Position numbers and translations under genes: made by a program. Shown piece after piece: positions 37,563-47,800 of a DNA stretch of 64,000 nt (within the stretch, counting starts at the first letter, position 1; the number at the start of each line of letters is the position of its first letter). The DNA is taken from the NCBI GenBank assembly GCA_017562135.1, contig QEYB01001638.1, positions 186,001 to 250,000 on the forward strand. The letters run 5' to 3'. The notes under the pieces were generated by a model, which was not told where the DNA came from, ran no database searches, and saw only the letters and a program-made list of their open reading frames with translations. Source of the DNA: Dipylidium caninum. Its lineage: Eukaryota; Platyhelminthes; Cestoda; Cyclophyllidea; Dipylidiidae.

Positions 37563-38489
37563 ATGACTTACATTGCGCACTCTTGTTTGCGGAGGCCGTT
37601 TTTCCTAAACAGTGAACATTTGAACCTTTTAAGAAAAAGCTCAAAGTTGGCAAATGATAAATACAAGATGCAGCTGCAGTATATGGATGTAGATGAGTGT
37701 CTTGTTGTGAACACTCATGACGCGGTCTTATCAACTGCCTCAAAAAGGGTCTGTCATTATTAATTTTTTAATACCAAATAGGAATGTCATCATAAAGGTG
37801 GTTTATTGCACCGTGCGTTCAGTTTGTTTATATTTCGTAAAACACCTCGTTCATTGGAACTATTGATGCAACAGCGGGCTGCGTCAAAGATCACATTTCC
37901 ACTCTTATGGACCAACAGTTGCTGTAGTCACCCTCTTATTAATTATGAAGGTGAATCCGATGAGAATAATGCCTTAGGGGTTAAACGTGCGGCGATACGC
38001 AAGGTGGGGACTTCATACTTCTCGTATACCTTTGAGTATCTTTTTATCACAATGTTTATTCTGATTTATAAGGTGAAGCAGGAGCTTGGAATTGACATTA
38101 CCAAATTCTTGTCCATTGACGACATTCATTTCCTAACGCGCGTAATTTACTCAGCTCTCAATGAGCCAGGGGATGGTATCTGGTGCGAACGAGAAATCGA
38201 TTATCTTCTTGTGAGCATTCTCCCTTCCCATTCACCCACCGACTACTCCATGGCACCTAATCCGGACGAAGTCGCAGCGGTAGATTGGTGCAATCTTGCT
38301 TCCCTCGAGTTGTCGGTTAACACAAGCCTTTCTTCTTTTACACCATGGTTTCGTAAACTCGCGCGCTCGGGACTCCTTAGAAGAATGTGGGATTGGGCGG
38401 ATTCCAAAGTAGCATCCCAGTCATTGCCTAAGTCCTTTCGATTGATGGACAATTCATGGAGTCGTTCTGACATTTTAAAATTGGAATAG
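37563..38489 (+). CDS. IDI1: Isopentenyl-diphosphate delta-isomerase
   Basis: The enzyme converts IPP to DMAPP, the starter unit for prenyl chains (dolichol, ubiquinone, prenylated proteins). Three exons: 37563-37748, 37782-38003, 38073-38489; phase 0 throughout, 274 residues. Type-I IDI (Nudix fold) signatures: DVDECLVVN; CHHKGGLLHRAFSLFIF; LLMQQRAASKITFP; WTNSCCSHPL with the catalytic Cys; ALGVKRAAIRK; IWCEREIDYLL with the catalytic Glu region; and TPWFRKLA near the end. The first intron is only 33 nt (37749-37781) and the second is 69 nt with no in-frame stop. The start ATG at 37563 gives a 35-residue extension before the conserved part; it may carry organelle-targeting information but is not a clear presequence. 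TAF10 starts 133 nt downstream on the same strand. Confidence 0.95.
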
Positions 38490-38622
38490 TGGTAAAATTG
38501 GATGTTGCTTTTTCCTTTTTTACTTAAAGAAAATATAGATGCTTTTGGCATATTATTTTTCTGTTTTCAAGTGCTTTGGACAATATAAGGTGTCTATAGT
38601 TTGTTAAATTATTTTAGAGAAG

Positions 38623-39450
38623 ATGACATTGGGTGGATCTGGAGCACCGATACGTCGTGGTGCGTCGTTAATCGGTAGTTCATCTTCAGTGGATGACGTA
38701 GTTAACCAGGATGGCATTGAGTCAGACCTTATACACGAACTCTATATTCGGCTCGATCAAATCCAGCCTACAGTATGGTATCCGACATTCATTATATCTG
38801 CTAGATTCCTGATCGTGTGTCCACTTTGTTATTGGAGTCCGCTGGGGTGCGTTTGGAGGTTGGCGAAGGCGACTTTCGACTGGCTCGCTTGGTGAGCCTA
38901 GCTGGTGAAAAGTTCCTTTCTGACATTCTCTCCGACACTATGGTTCATTGGAAGCTTTCTAACGCTCAGAACACTGGTCTCTTTCCAAAGTAAATACGCC
39001 TTCAAGTTCGAAAGACTCGGGTAACGCTCTTGCGCCCCCGGAGGATAACAAACCACACGGTATGCTAAAAATGTTTATTTAATGTTTTTCAGTTCCTCTG
39101 ACTCGGCAATAATGATTACCATTTATAAGAATTTAAATTTGCCATTTAACAAAGAATTTTGTTAACTTCCCCACTATTTGGCTAGCTTGTTATCTAGAGG
39201 ATTTTAGAATACTAATGCATTGTCAAATTGTTATTGGGCTGTCTTGTACATTGGGAAAGTGTAAAATATTCTCAATAAATAATCCTTTAATGTAAATATT
39301 TCAAAACGTTTTTTCCCAGTCCAATCAAAGCCATCAACGTCGGGGAAAGCGGAGAAATCGGAAAAACGTGTGAAACTGACGGTGGAGGATCTTTTAGCGG
39401 CTCTGCGCGATCGAGGCATCCATGTAGCTCGGCCACCTTACTACAAGTGA
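38623..39450 (+). CDS. TAF10: TFIID subunit TAF10
   Basis: TAF10 is a histone-fold subunit of TFIID (and of SAGA in some animals). Exons: 38623-38772, 38805-38976, 39015-39059, 39320-39450; about 165 residues. The fold reads QIQPT/IPDRVSTLLLESAGV, then RLARLVSLAGEKFLSDILSDTMVHWK, and the end LTVEDLLAALRDRGIHVARPPYY, all as in the family. The first intron is 32 nt (38773-38804) and must be removed because its length breaks the frame. The second, 38 nt (38977-39014), is inferred: without it the frame hits TAA right after LFPK, and it is the only GT-AG choice I found that also keeps the phase into exon 4. A pyrimidine-rich TTTTAG lies five bases before the ATG, fitting a trans-splice acceptor. 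Confidence 0.9.
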
Positions 39451-40356
39451 GGATGTGGCTCGCATATCCTGAGGCTTTATTTTGTCTTCTCATAAAGCCC
39501 ATTCAAAATGAGGTTTCTTTTATTATTTATTTGTAATTAGGGCTCTTGGGAATGTGTTGCTCCGATTTTTTGGGATATGCTTTACCTTTAATCTGCCCTC
39601 TGGGCCGAGAAAAAGGAGAGAGGGGCAGTAAAGGCTGTGTAATGTAACAGTGAGCGCCTCACCTTCCCGATATTGGTGGTAGTGGCGAGCTGTGCTGGAA
39701 GAGGCGGAAGATATAGAGGTCGAGAGGTGCCGGTCTGTCGGGGGCGTTCTGGCGTCTTGTTTAGGTTGTCTGTTGAACTTCGTCGTGCACTCATCTTTTG
39801 GGATATGGTGGCGGTTGGTCTGTTCCACGTTGCTAGCGTCGCCGCGGTGCTATCCCATTCAAACGGGTATTTCAGGAGAAAATGGGGTACGGGTGTGGTG
39901 TCAGTGCCTGAGTTAGCCTTTGTGCGTTTCAGCGGTCTGTTCGTTATCGAGTGACCATCCCGTCATCTAAGGTGTTTTGGCCTCGTCATTATGGTTGTTA
40001 GGGTAATAGCGCTGTACTCCGATTTAGATCTGTCTCGGATGCAGCAGTCAGACACCAAGTTTGTCGGCATTATCGCAGAGTAACGTCACTTTTAGGGTTG
40101 TAAATAGTCACCTTAGGAGTGTGTGAAGAACGGCCATTGTAGCAGAATTGAAGGAAGTGTATTGTACATCCAACTAGCTCTATTCATCATACATTTGAAT
40201 TTATAAATTTCTGGGTCAAGCTGAAGTCCAGAAACTAGTAACAATTAGGTATACGCTTTAAAAGGACTTTAGTGGGCATAATGCAAGAATTGTTAATATT
40301 TTCGCAATTGATTGGACCTCTCGCTTTTGCGTTAATTGACTTTCGCACCGTCTTGC
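39451..40356. other. Interval between TAF10 and PET117
   Basis: About 900 nt. Open frames at 39.52-39.95 kb on both strands (for example 39673-39954 plus) overlap each other and have no recognisable domain. Nothing firm is seen. Confidence 0.3.
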
Positions 40357-40580
40357 ATGTCGCTCGCGTCCAAGGTAACTCTTGCTGTTTCTTGCGTCGT
40401 CACAACCGGAGTTATCGCTTACGTTCATATTGAACAGGCTTTAGAACGGGAGGTAAGCTATTGATGTGGCTCACTTTTCAAAACCAGAGAATAAGTGCTA
40501 CAGTGCGGGAGGAAATTGAAGCAACAAAGGCCCTCATAAAAGACAGGATAGAATCCGAGTACAATCTTCATTCCGCCTAA
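40357..40580 (+). CDS. PET117: PET117 homologue, cytochrome c oxidase assembly factor
   Basis: A small mitochondrial protein that links heme a synthesis to complex IV assembly. Two exons, 40357-40452 and 40488-40580, phase 0, 62 residues (human: 81). The start MSLASKVTLAVSCVVTTG..AYVHIEQALERE matches the PET117 opening (MSTASKVVLG..V.LTG..VAGVHLKQ), with one hydrophobic segment of about 18 residues, followed by a charged helix RISATVREEIEATKALIKDRIE. The intron is 35 nt (40453-40487). The C-terminal part is shorter than in vertebrates. PCC1 begins 54 nt after this stop codon on the same strand. The call rests on a short protein, so it is less certain than its neighbours. Confidence 0.78.
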
Positions 40581-40634
40581 CCGCCTCATTAGGTCGTTGC
40601 AGAATTCTCGAAACTCCTAGTGGTCGCACAAACG

Positions 40635-40967
40635 ATGCATCACTCAATTGTCATTCGGATTCCTTTCCCAAACAATTCTGCTTCCGAAATAGCCTATCGT
40701 ACATTAGGAGTAGATGAGAAACCCCATCGCTCTTCAGTTTCTGTGGATATGTCAGTGGAAGGCAATGTTTTATGTGCAAAATTTTCTGCGCAAATTTTGG
40801 CCGAAGCTAAGTCGGATACCACTACACAACTAAAGAAGTTACGTGTGACACTTAACCATTGGTTGGAATCACTCTCTCTCGTTTGTGAAACCATGGCCGA
40901 GTTTGGTTATCCTCCTGGAGATATGTCCAACCCAGCGCGTGCAATCGAGGGGAATATATGTGTTTGA
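40635..40967 (+). CDS. LAGE3: PCC1/LAGE3, KEOPS (EKC) complex subunit
   Basis: Pcc1-family proteins are the dimerising subunit of KEOPS, which makes t6A37 on ANN-decoding tRNAs. A single uninterrupted frame of 110 residues. The match is the family pattern over the full length: IVIRIPFPNNSASEIAYRTLGVDEK, then the SVSVDMSVEGNVLCAKFSA strand pair, then a helix with LRVTLNHWLESLSLVCETMAEF. ATG 40635 is the first Met in the frame and gives the usual family length (about 100). An acceptor-like TTGCAG lies 40 nt upstream, within the 54-nt gap from PET117, and NUDC begins 89 nt downstream, so the three genes may share one primary transcript. No intron is needed. Confidence 0.86.
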   Translation: MHHSIVIRIPFPNNSASEIAYRTLGVDEKPHRSSVSVDMSVEGNVLCAKFSAQILAEAKSDTTTQLKKLRVTLNHWLESLSLVCETMAEFGYPPGDMSNPARAIEGNICV

Positions 40968-41056
40968 CATCTTTTGAAAATATAACTACTTTGCACCTGT
41001 GTTTTGCCTGCCCAGATGATCAAAGCTGGTGATGTAAAGGCTTTTCCTTTGTAGAT

Positions 41057-42624
41057 ATGGGTGACCAATTAGATGGCTTATTCTTGAATATCGCACAGAA
41101 TTGTCCTGATGGCATCAGAGGCATGTTAGATGCGTTTTTTGGCTTCCTTTCGCGCAGGACGGATTTCTACTACGGTGCTGCGATATCTGACGCCAGGCAA
41201 CTCGTATTGGAGCAGTTCGAGAAACACAAGGTACGATATTTTTTATTTCGTTCAGAAAATACAGGTCGCTGCCCTTGAGCGTCACAAACAAGAGAAAGAG
41301 GAAATGAAGTCTAAGGAAGAACGTGAGAAACGTCGTCGGGCAGAACGTTCTGAGGAGGCTCTTCGTAAATCTGTAGATGATAGCAATGGTAATTCCTAGT
41401 CCCTTATTGTGCACATTAGTCTGGTTTCGATAATGCTTTTTGTCAAAATGGATTTTATCCTCTTCGATGCCTGATGCTCTATTTGCTTAGTCGTTGCTGT
41501 AGACGATGTAGTCGTCTCAAAACTTTTATTTTAAATTCGAAATTAAACTTTTCTGTCTATTTACGCGTGAGAGACGCGCAATTTTTTCTGATTATTTTTC
41601 TCAATTGGTTCTTTGTCGGAGCTTCCCATCAGTTTAATTTCTGTTATATAAATTAAACCGTCGAATTTTTGTATTACAGACATTCATAAAGGTGTAGTGA
41701 TAGAAGAGGTTAAGGATGACGAAGTGACTGAGGAAGAGAAAGCAGAGAAGCCAAAGATAGATTCGTCGAATGGCGAGGAGCCATCAGTCAACCCGTGAAG
41801 GTGGGACCTCTTGCTGAAGGGGAGGAGGAGGACGACGATGACAAGGGGAAACTGAAACCCAATGATGGAAATGGGGCTGATCTAGACCGCTACCGGTGGA
41901 CTCAAACACTTCAAGATCTAGAAGTTAGAATCCCAACTAAGGTGAGCCTGGTACAAATAGTCTTTTTAATATCTCTTTCAAGTTATGTAGCACTTCGTTA
42001 GTCATATTTAAATCTGTCGAAATGTAAAGGACCCATTTTTCTTTTGGGATTCGGGGAGTTTCTGTGTCGAATTATATGTAAACCTCTGTCTGCTTTTAGT
42101 TGGGTAGACGGATTAAAGGCCGCGATGTTGTAGTCGAGCTTAAACGAAGATATTTAAAAGTTGGACTGAAGGGTCAGACGCCGATCCTTCAAGGCGAACT
42201 TTACAACGAGATTAAGGTATGTGAGTCTTCGGTGTTCCTCGAAATTTTTGTGTAATAACTTTGTGTATAGGAGGGGTTTTGTTTTCTCCTTTATCTCCTA
42301 AATTTTCCAGGCAGAGGAATCTTCCTGGACTCTGGATGATGGATTGGAAATTGTATTAAGCCTTGAGAAGGTCGACAGGATGTTTTGGTGGTCCTGTGTG
42401 GTGAAAGGAGAGCCCGAGATCAACACAAGGCGAGTACAGCCGGAGAACTCAAAGCTGGGTGATTTGGACGGAGAGACTCGGGCATGGTAGAGAAAATGAT
42501 GTACGATCAGCATCAAAAGCAGCTTGGCAAGCCTACTTCCGATGAGCAAAAGAAGCAGGAGATGTTGAAGAAATTCATGGAAGCCCATCCTGAAATGGAT
42601 TTCTCAAATTGCAAGTTCGATTGA
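41057..42624 (+). CDS. NUDC: NUDC, dynein-associated cochaperone (apparent frame break near the end)
   Basis: NudC works with Hsp90 and LIS1 in dynein regulation and nuclear positioning. Exons: 41057-41230, 41265-41388, 41680-41786, 41825-41941, 42100-42216, 42311-42624. N-terminal helix: [10 protein letters not shown] and EQFEKHK; a charged coiled coil; the [22 protein letters not shown] entry to the CS/p23 domain; [36 protein letters not shown]; and [15 protein letters not shown]. In the last exon the frame meets TAG at 42488-42490 after [10 protein letters not shown], but the conserved end ([29 protein letters not shown]) continues in the next frame from 42484 to TGA 42622-42624. One missing base restores it. 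A second frame change near 41790 is best explained by a 38-nt intron (41787-41824) but could be another missing base. The intron after exon 1 is 34 nt. An acceptor (CTTTGTAG) lies two bases before the ATG. Confidence 0.93.
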
Positions 42625-43782
42625 TTCTTTGATTCCACAATGAGAAGGGCGCTACTATCATGTCCTTGGTGTATGGTTGAAATAACAGCCATTTCATGCT
42701 TTTTTGCATTTGAAGATTGTTCTATTTCAGTGAGAATGTTAAATGTATTAAACAAAAACAGGAGAATTTTTTTACTTTTGGTGGCCGTTAATTTGGACGT
42801 GGTTATTTGTTCTTTTAATGCGTCACAACGTTTCTACCAACCTAAGTTGTAGAACCCACCGCAAGTTTAGGCGTTATCGTTCCTCCATACTTTGTCGGGC
42901 TGTCGACTGAATTTGTGCAGTATTCCACTGTGTATTCCAGTCTGAAACGTGCTGGGAGATTGTTTTTCTTCGGCGTTCAGCATATTTTTCTTGCTGCGAT
43001 GTCTAACTTCAAACTTGACTGTCGTCAACATTCAACTAAAAATTAGGTCAGGATTGTATAGTAATCTTTACTGTTATCGTCGAAGTAACGACATGGACAA
43101 CCATGCGTCCCAGACCTGACAGAAACTAAACAATATCCTTGTGGTTTATGGAAGCCGAAGGCCCTGCACCGAAATGGGACGTGTATTTTCTTGGCATCGT
43201 GATGTATTTCCTTGTCAAACTCCCATCTTAGGAAGTGAGTTGTTATCCCAAGTATTTTGTGTATTTTTCGCATTACAATAAACCAATGCATTCCTACTTA
43301 GAGAAGAATCTTTTGCATACTCGTAGAGCCCATTTGTCAATGAATTCAGAGAGTTAATCCCCTATAGTTTTGTCCAAAAATTTCACACCCAATTCACTGT
43401 GAAAAGCATGATTCTCATTTCTCTTAGTACATTCATCGTCTACTTAAGTGGGTTTTGCTGGCTCAGGTTTCATTAAAAACATTTCGTAGGGGTTTGATAT
43501 AGAACACGGTTTCTGGCCACCTTCTTGCATCATGGGCTCCGTCAGCCGGAAACGATTGGCGAAACAAATGCCTTGAGTGATCTTTAGTTTTTCATCTGTA
43601 AGAATACTTCCCTTTCGATTTTGCAGTGAACATTTTTCATTACCTATAAAATAAGTAAACCTAAATGGTCTCTAGTTTAGTCGCATGACCGCATAATAAA
43701 TAGTGGGGGTAAAAGTACAAAGTGCGTCTTAGACCTGCATTATTTAAATAAGGCTTATTTATTAAGCACTGCTAGAGATTCC
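42625..43782. other. Convergent 3' interval between NUDC and the zinc-finger gene
   Basis: Both flanking genes end here. ATTAAA at 42747-42752 may be the NUDC polyadenylation signal, and a minus-strand AATAAA at 43758-43763 serves the zinc-finger gene. Short frames in between show no domain. Confidence 0.4.
43758..43763 (-). promoter_or_regulatory. Polyadenylation signal AATAAA of the 3CxxC zinc-finger gene
   Basis: AATAAA on the minus strand, 20 nt past the proposed stop codon; the closeness supports ending the gene at 43783. Confidence 0.55.
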
Positions 43783-44832
43783 TCAGCTTTTCAGGGACCA
43801 TAATGTAGTCATGTTGAATACAAAAACACTCACCCTGAAGACCTCGTGGGGGTACCAAGTGCCGTAATGCAATTTGGGTGCGGAACCGAGAGCAACACAA
43901 TTAGAACAAATTTGACCGTGGAGAGAGAACCAAAGATTCCACTTGGGCTGGCTCTCCTCTAAGTCTACACACAGTGCGAAAGACGCCAGCGCAGATATTG
44001 AGGTCCACACTTTGCCGCAGTCCTTTAAATAAACCCGAGAAGATCAATTGTCTGAGTCGGGAGAGTTGTGACACCCATAAATATACTCGACATGAATAAG
44101 ACAAGTGTTAATTAAGTGCCTCTCAACTCTTTCTGACTATCCTCTCCTTAATGCATGCCAACGTTTCCTTTGAAGATTAGGCAGCTCGCACTCAGGAAAA
44201 GTTGTGCGAGGAGTCGAAAAGTGTCTGACATAGAGCTGTTACGGGGGAGTGTGTGACTCAACCTAAATTACTGCTTTGTGTATTTAATGTAGTCAGTAAA
44301 TGAAGGAAAAGTGCGAACAATTAGAGCTTTGTTGTTTAATTGGGGTCTAATACCGTGGGAGAGGATATCAGCGTAAATGTTTGCGTGACCGTGTTTGAGC
44401 GATGCCGTTTATCCAATCAGTTTTACTTACAAGACAGGTGAAGCGGACTTTCGCCGACTCGGTCGCACCCCAAATGCAATTGTTGGAAGGAACCTCGGAT
44501 GGCGAGTCAAAGGGCCGCAAGAACCAAGCCCGATTGGTGGGATAGACAAAGAGGCGATAAAATGTTCCAATCCACACAATATGAATGCTGAAATTTGGGG
44601 ATGACTGGTACCAATCGAATTCTTCTTACTTTTGCTGCAGCCAGAAGTAGAAGTCTTCGCCCACCTCTTTGCTCACCTCGGCTGAGGAGACAGGCAGCGA
44701 GAGGAGACCGGCCACATTCCTCCTCTCGTACACGTATAGGTAGTCGTTGATGCAGCTTTCGCACGTGCAAATGGAGGACATGGCACCGATAGGCGAATCG
44801 TAGCCTGCCCTCATCGCTGCTGCATTCGCCAT
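43783..44832 (-). CDS. 3CxxC-type zinc-binding protein (RTP/ZAR1-like domain)
   Basis: Three exons on the minus strand, 44832-44630, 44587-44431 and 44022-43783, with matching phases; about 199 residues. The last exon carries the domain: VRFTCL/DCGKVWTS, then a hydrophobic strand region with NLWFSLHGQICSNC, then WYPHEVFRV, fitting the zf-3CxxC pattern (F.C..C...W.S, GQ.C..C) found in receptor-transporting proteins, ZAR1 and related proteins. A third pair, CESC, sits near the N-terminus. The middle (IHIVWIGTFYRLFVYPTNR) is not recognised. The start is uncertain: ATG 44832 is the first Met of the frame, and ATG at 44781 is also possible. No signal peptide or membrane segment is evident. Substrate or RNA targets cannot be predicted; family placement is from the Cys and Trp pattern only. 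Confidence 0.68.
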
Positions 44833-47800
44833 TGGCTCGCCCGCGTGGGAGCTGCGCGGATATTTATGCGGTTGATTAGGCAGCACTGAGTGCCAACTGG
44901 CCAATGGGAGACGGGCTTAGTGGGAGGGATTACGCAACTGGGATGATTGGCGGTCGCTTAGTCAGGCTGGCGGTGACTGCGACGAGGGCCACGTCCGCAC
45001 CCGATGACGCATAATCCAGCCTGGGTTGTTCACACAAAGTGACACTGCAATTCCACAGTTCAGAGCGACTTTTGCTTGGAGATTTAGCAACGCGGGAAAG
45101 TGGTGATAATGTTTAAGGAAGGAATTCTGATGGGGGACAACGCAAAGTAGAGATGGCACATGAAACTCTTCGAGTGTATACCGCAATGACTTGAAATTTA
45201 ACGTGCGCGGAGGTGAGAATTGCTCTAAATTTTTCAGCCTCGAATATATTTTTGGGCCCCAAGAGGCCCTTCTCTCGTATTTTTTGAATTTTTCCTGCCG
45301 TTTCAGGTAGGGGGATATAAAACGCGAAAAAAAGACTGAGATAAATCCAACAAAATAAATTGACAAGTGGTCAATATTGCCGACAATTGGATAAAGTTAT
45401 ACGCCTTTATGGGCCTAGATTTACTTAGTACGTGAAGTTTCGAACGTAAAACCTTCGAAGTACACTGGATAACGAGTTATTTGTTGCCTCGCACAAGTGT
45501 TCTCTGTCCACCTCCATCGCCCTGAAAGAGGAACTGCAACCTCCTGCATCAAAATTGTTGTCAACTGGTCTGCCGCAAAGCTGCATGGCTGTGGCAGCCA
45601 ACGGGATGTGGGAAGTGAGGATGAACTTTCGCAAAATGAATGTATTCGAGGTGGTGACAAAAGACATCTCGCCGATCAAGACGTGGTAAGTTGTCATGAG
45701 CTCAGTGGTTCTCTCCTCCTATCCCCTCACTGCACAGGGGCCACATTTTGCAGTGGTCGTGGTTTTTTTGGGACATGATGGAGGGGCCGGATGTCTTGAC
45801 ACTCATTGGGACTCCCCTTTTCGCTTACTAAAGTGTCACTGAATTACAGCAGTGAAAAGATATGCTGAGCTGCTCTAGGATAGGCCTAAGGTCGGTTACC
45901 ACAACATGGAAGACATGCCGGACTAAAAGTACCACACCGAGGTGGCGCAGGTTGTCTGTTGAGGCGCGAGTGACACCCTTAAATGGCGCCATCAGACATG
46001 CACAACAAGCGGCAGTTGTTGTTACTCTGGTCCCCAATGCAGTCGGTTTGAGTGCACGTATCTGGAGAGCTGGTGACAAAGGAACAACATTCTCTCTATT
46101 TTTAAGGAGAAAATGCGTAACCACAAGGCCTGCTCCCATGACTTCGCAAGTAAATAAGCAATTGCAACGTGGTTACTAAAATAGGAAGCCCGAAGGCCGC
46201 GGTGTGACTGCGCCCTTGGGCAGGCGGGGCGGTGGGAGTTGACGACGCACGTGACAACGAACAGGTCGTAGATTGCATGAGTGCGTAGAAATCCACTTGG
46301 TAAAACAGGGGACCTTTCGTATGAACCGCATCACCACACCCGCTGATTCGGTACTTTCGGGAGTGTTTTGAGGTGATTTCAGGACGTGGAGGAGGATCAA
46401 GGAAATGAGTAGTTGTGCCGTTAATTCTCCCAGCGGACACCGAAGCCACTTGCAGGCGAGGCTGTTTGAGGAAATCTTGTCCACCTTCAACACAATGGAC
46501 CGTTGTTAGTTATCGCACGGCATAAATTTAACCCAACGTGGCATAAATACGCCCAGTCAGTCTTTGGCGGTGAATAGAGATGCGACGAGACGCTAAGGCG
46601 TTGAAAGTGCAGTTGGAACACATACACAGGGTGGCATTGTTCGAGAATTTTAACGCTATTATCACTTGTCATCATCATCAATTCACGTTTTCGGGGTAGA
46701 GGAGTGACAAGCTCGATAGGGAAAGCAAAGGTAAAATAGGAGGAACTGATGGAGCCTCTTAAAAAAGGGGCTTCTGCGAAAGGCATGTCAATTAAATGTT
46801 AAATTAACTAACCTGCGCCACGTCTACCCATCCCCGTGTACGGTAAAAGTGGAGGGATTTCCAAATATGGATGTTGTTGGGTTCCCAATAACTTCGCCGT
46901 AGTCCAAAATGGCAAGTTACATTTAAAATCGCTAACGTCATACCGCTACGGGAGTGTGCCTTACAGTGTGGGCCTGTGCCGCTCAGAGGAGGAGGTCCAA
47001 AACCTTCTCTGTCACCACACGGCAGGTAGGAGTTCATTCCTTGGGGCAACCAAGTGACGGAGAGACGATGAAATGCTGCCGTTCCATCCACAGTATTTAG
47101 AGACAGTCTTGAAAATAGCGAAGGAGAGCAGACCGAAAAGCCGAACCCTGAAACACGAAACGGGAATGATGTGGAAGACTTAGGATTTCGCAATTTTTTC
47201 ATTCAAATCAACTCGCCAAGTCTGGTCAAAGGCTGCAAAAATAATTACGTTATGTGGTCCAGGTGAGGCGAATTGTCTTGCTCCAGGGTGGCTGACCGGT
47301 GAATGTAGTACATCCCCGCTTTGGGGACGGAGAAAGGCACTTTACGGTGACGTATAAGCCTAATAGCGGCGGAGCCCCTCCCCGCCTCCTTGTTAAGAGA
47401 ATTTTTTCTTCCCAATGCAACCCTCAGAAGTTCAACGGAACCCCGGTATCAGAACCGCCAGTCAACAATCATTGCCCCATTTCTCCAGAAAACAATTCTT
47501 TGCATTGTCACGGTCTCTGGCCAGACCCAGCGCTTTTTCCGCGCTTAATCAAGAGTCTAGGTCATTTATTCGCTATTCGTCTGGGGGCTGTGGCGTAATA
47601 TACTTTATAACGGAAAACAGGGATTTCAACAGTCGAAGTGGATGTTAAAACGTCCCGTTTATGAGGGCTTTCATCTGCCTCGAGAAAAAACACAAATGGC
47701 TGCCGTGGGTTTGAATCGTTTAATGTCCACGACCCTACTTAATTCCTCACGGTACACTCTTACGTTAAGGGGAAATTCGACGAGAGCAGAGGGCGCCTGC

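Noticed and set aside
38491..39319. Reading TAF10 straight from LFPK into the following exon without splicing
   Set aside because: TAA follows at once, and using the GTAAAT donor gives the wrong phase for the last exon; the 38-nt intron ending at 39014 is the consistent choice.
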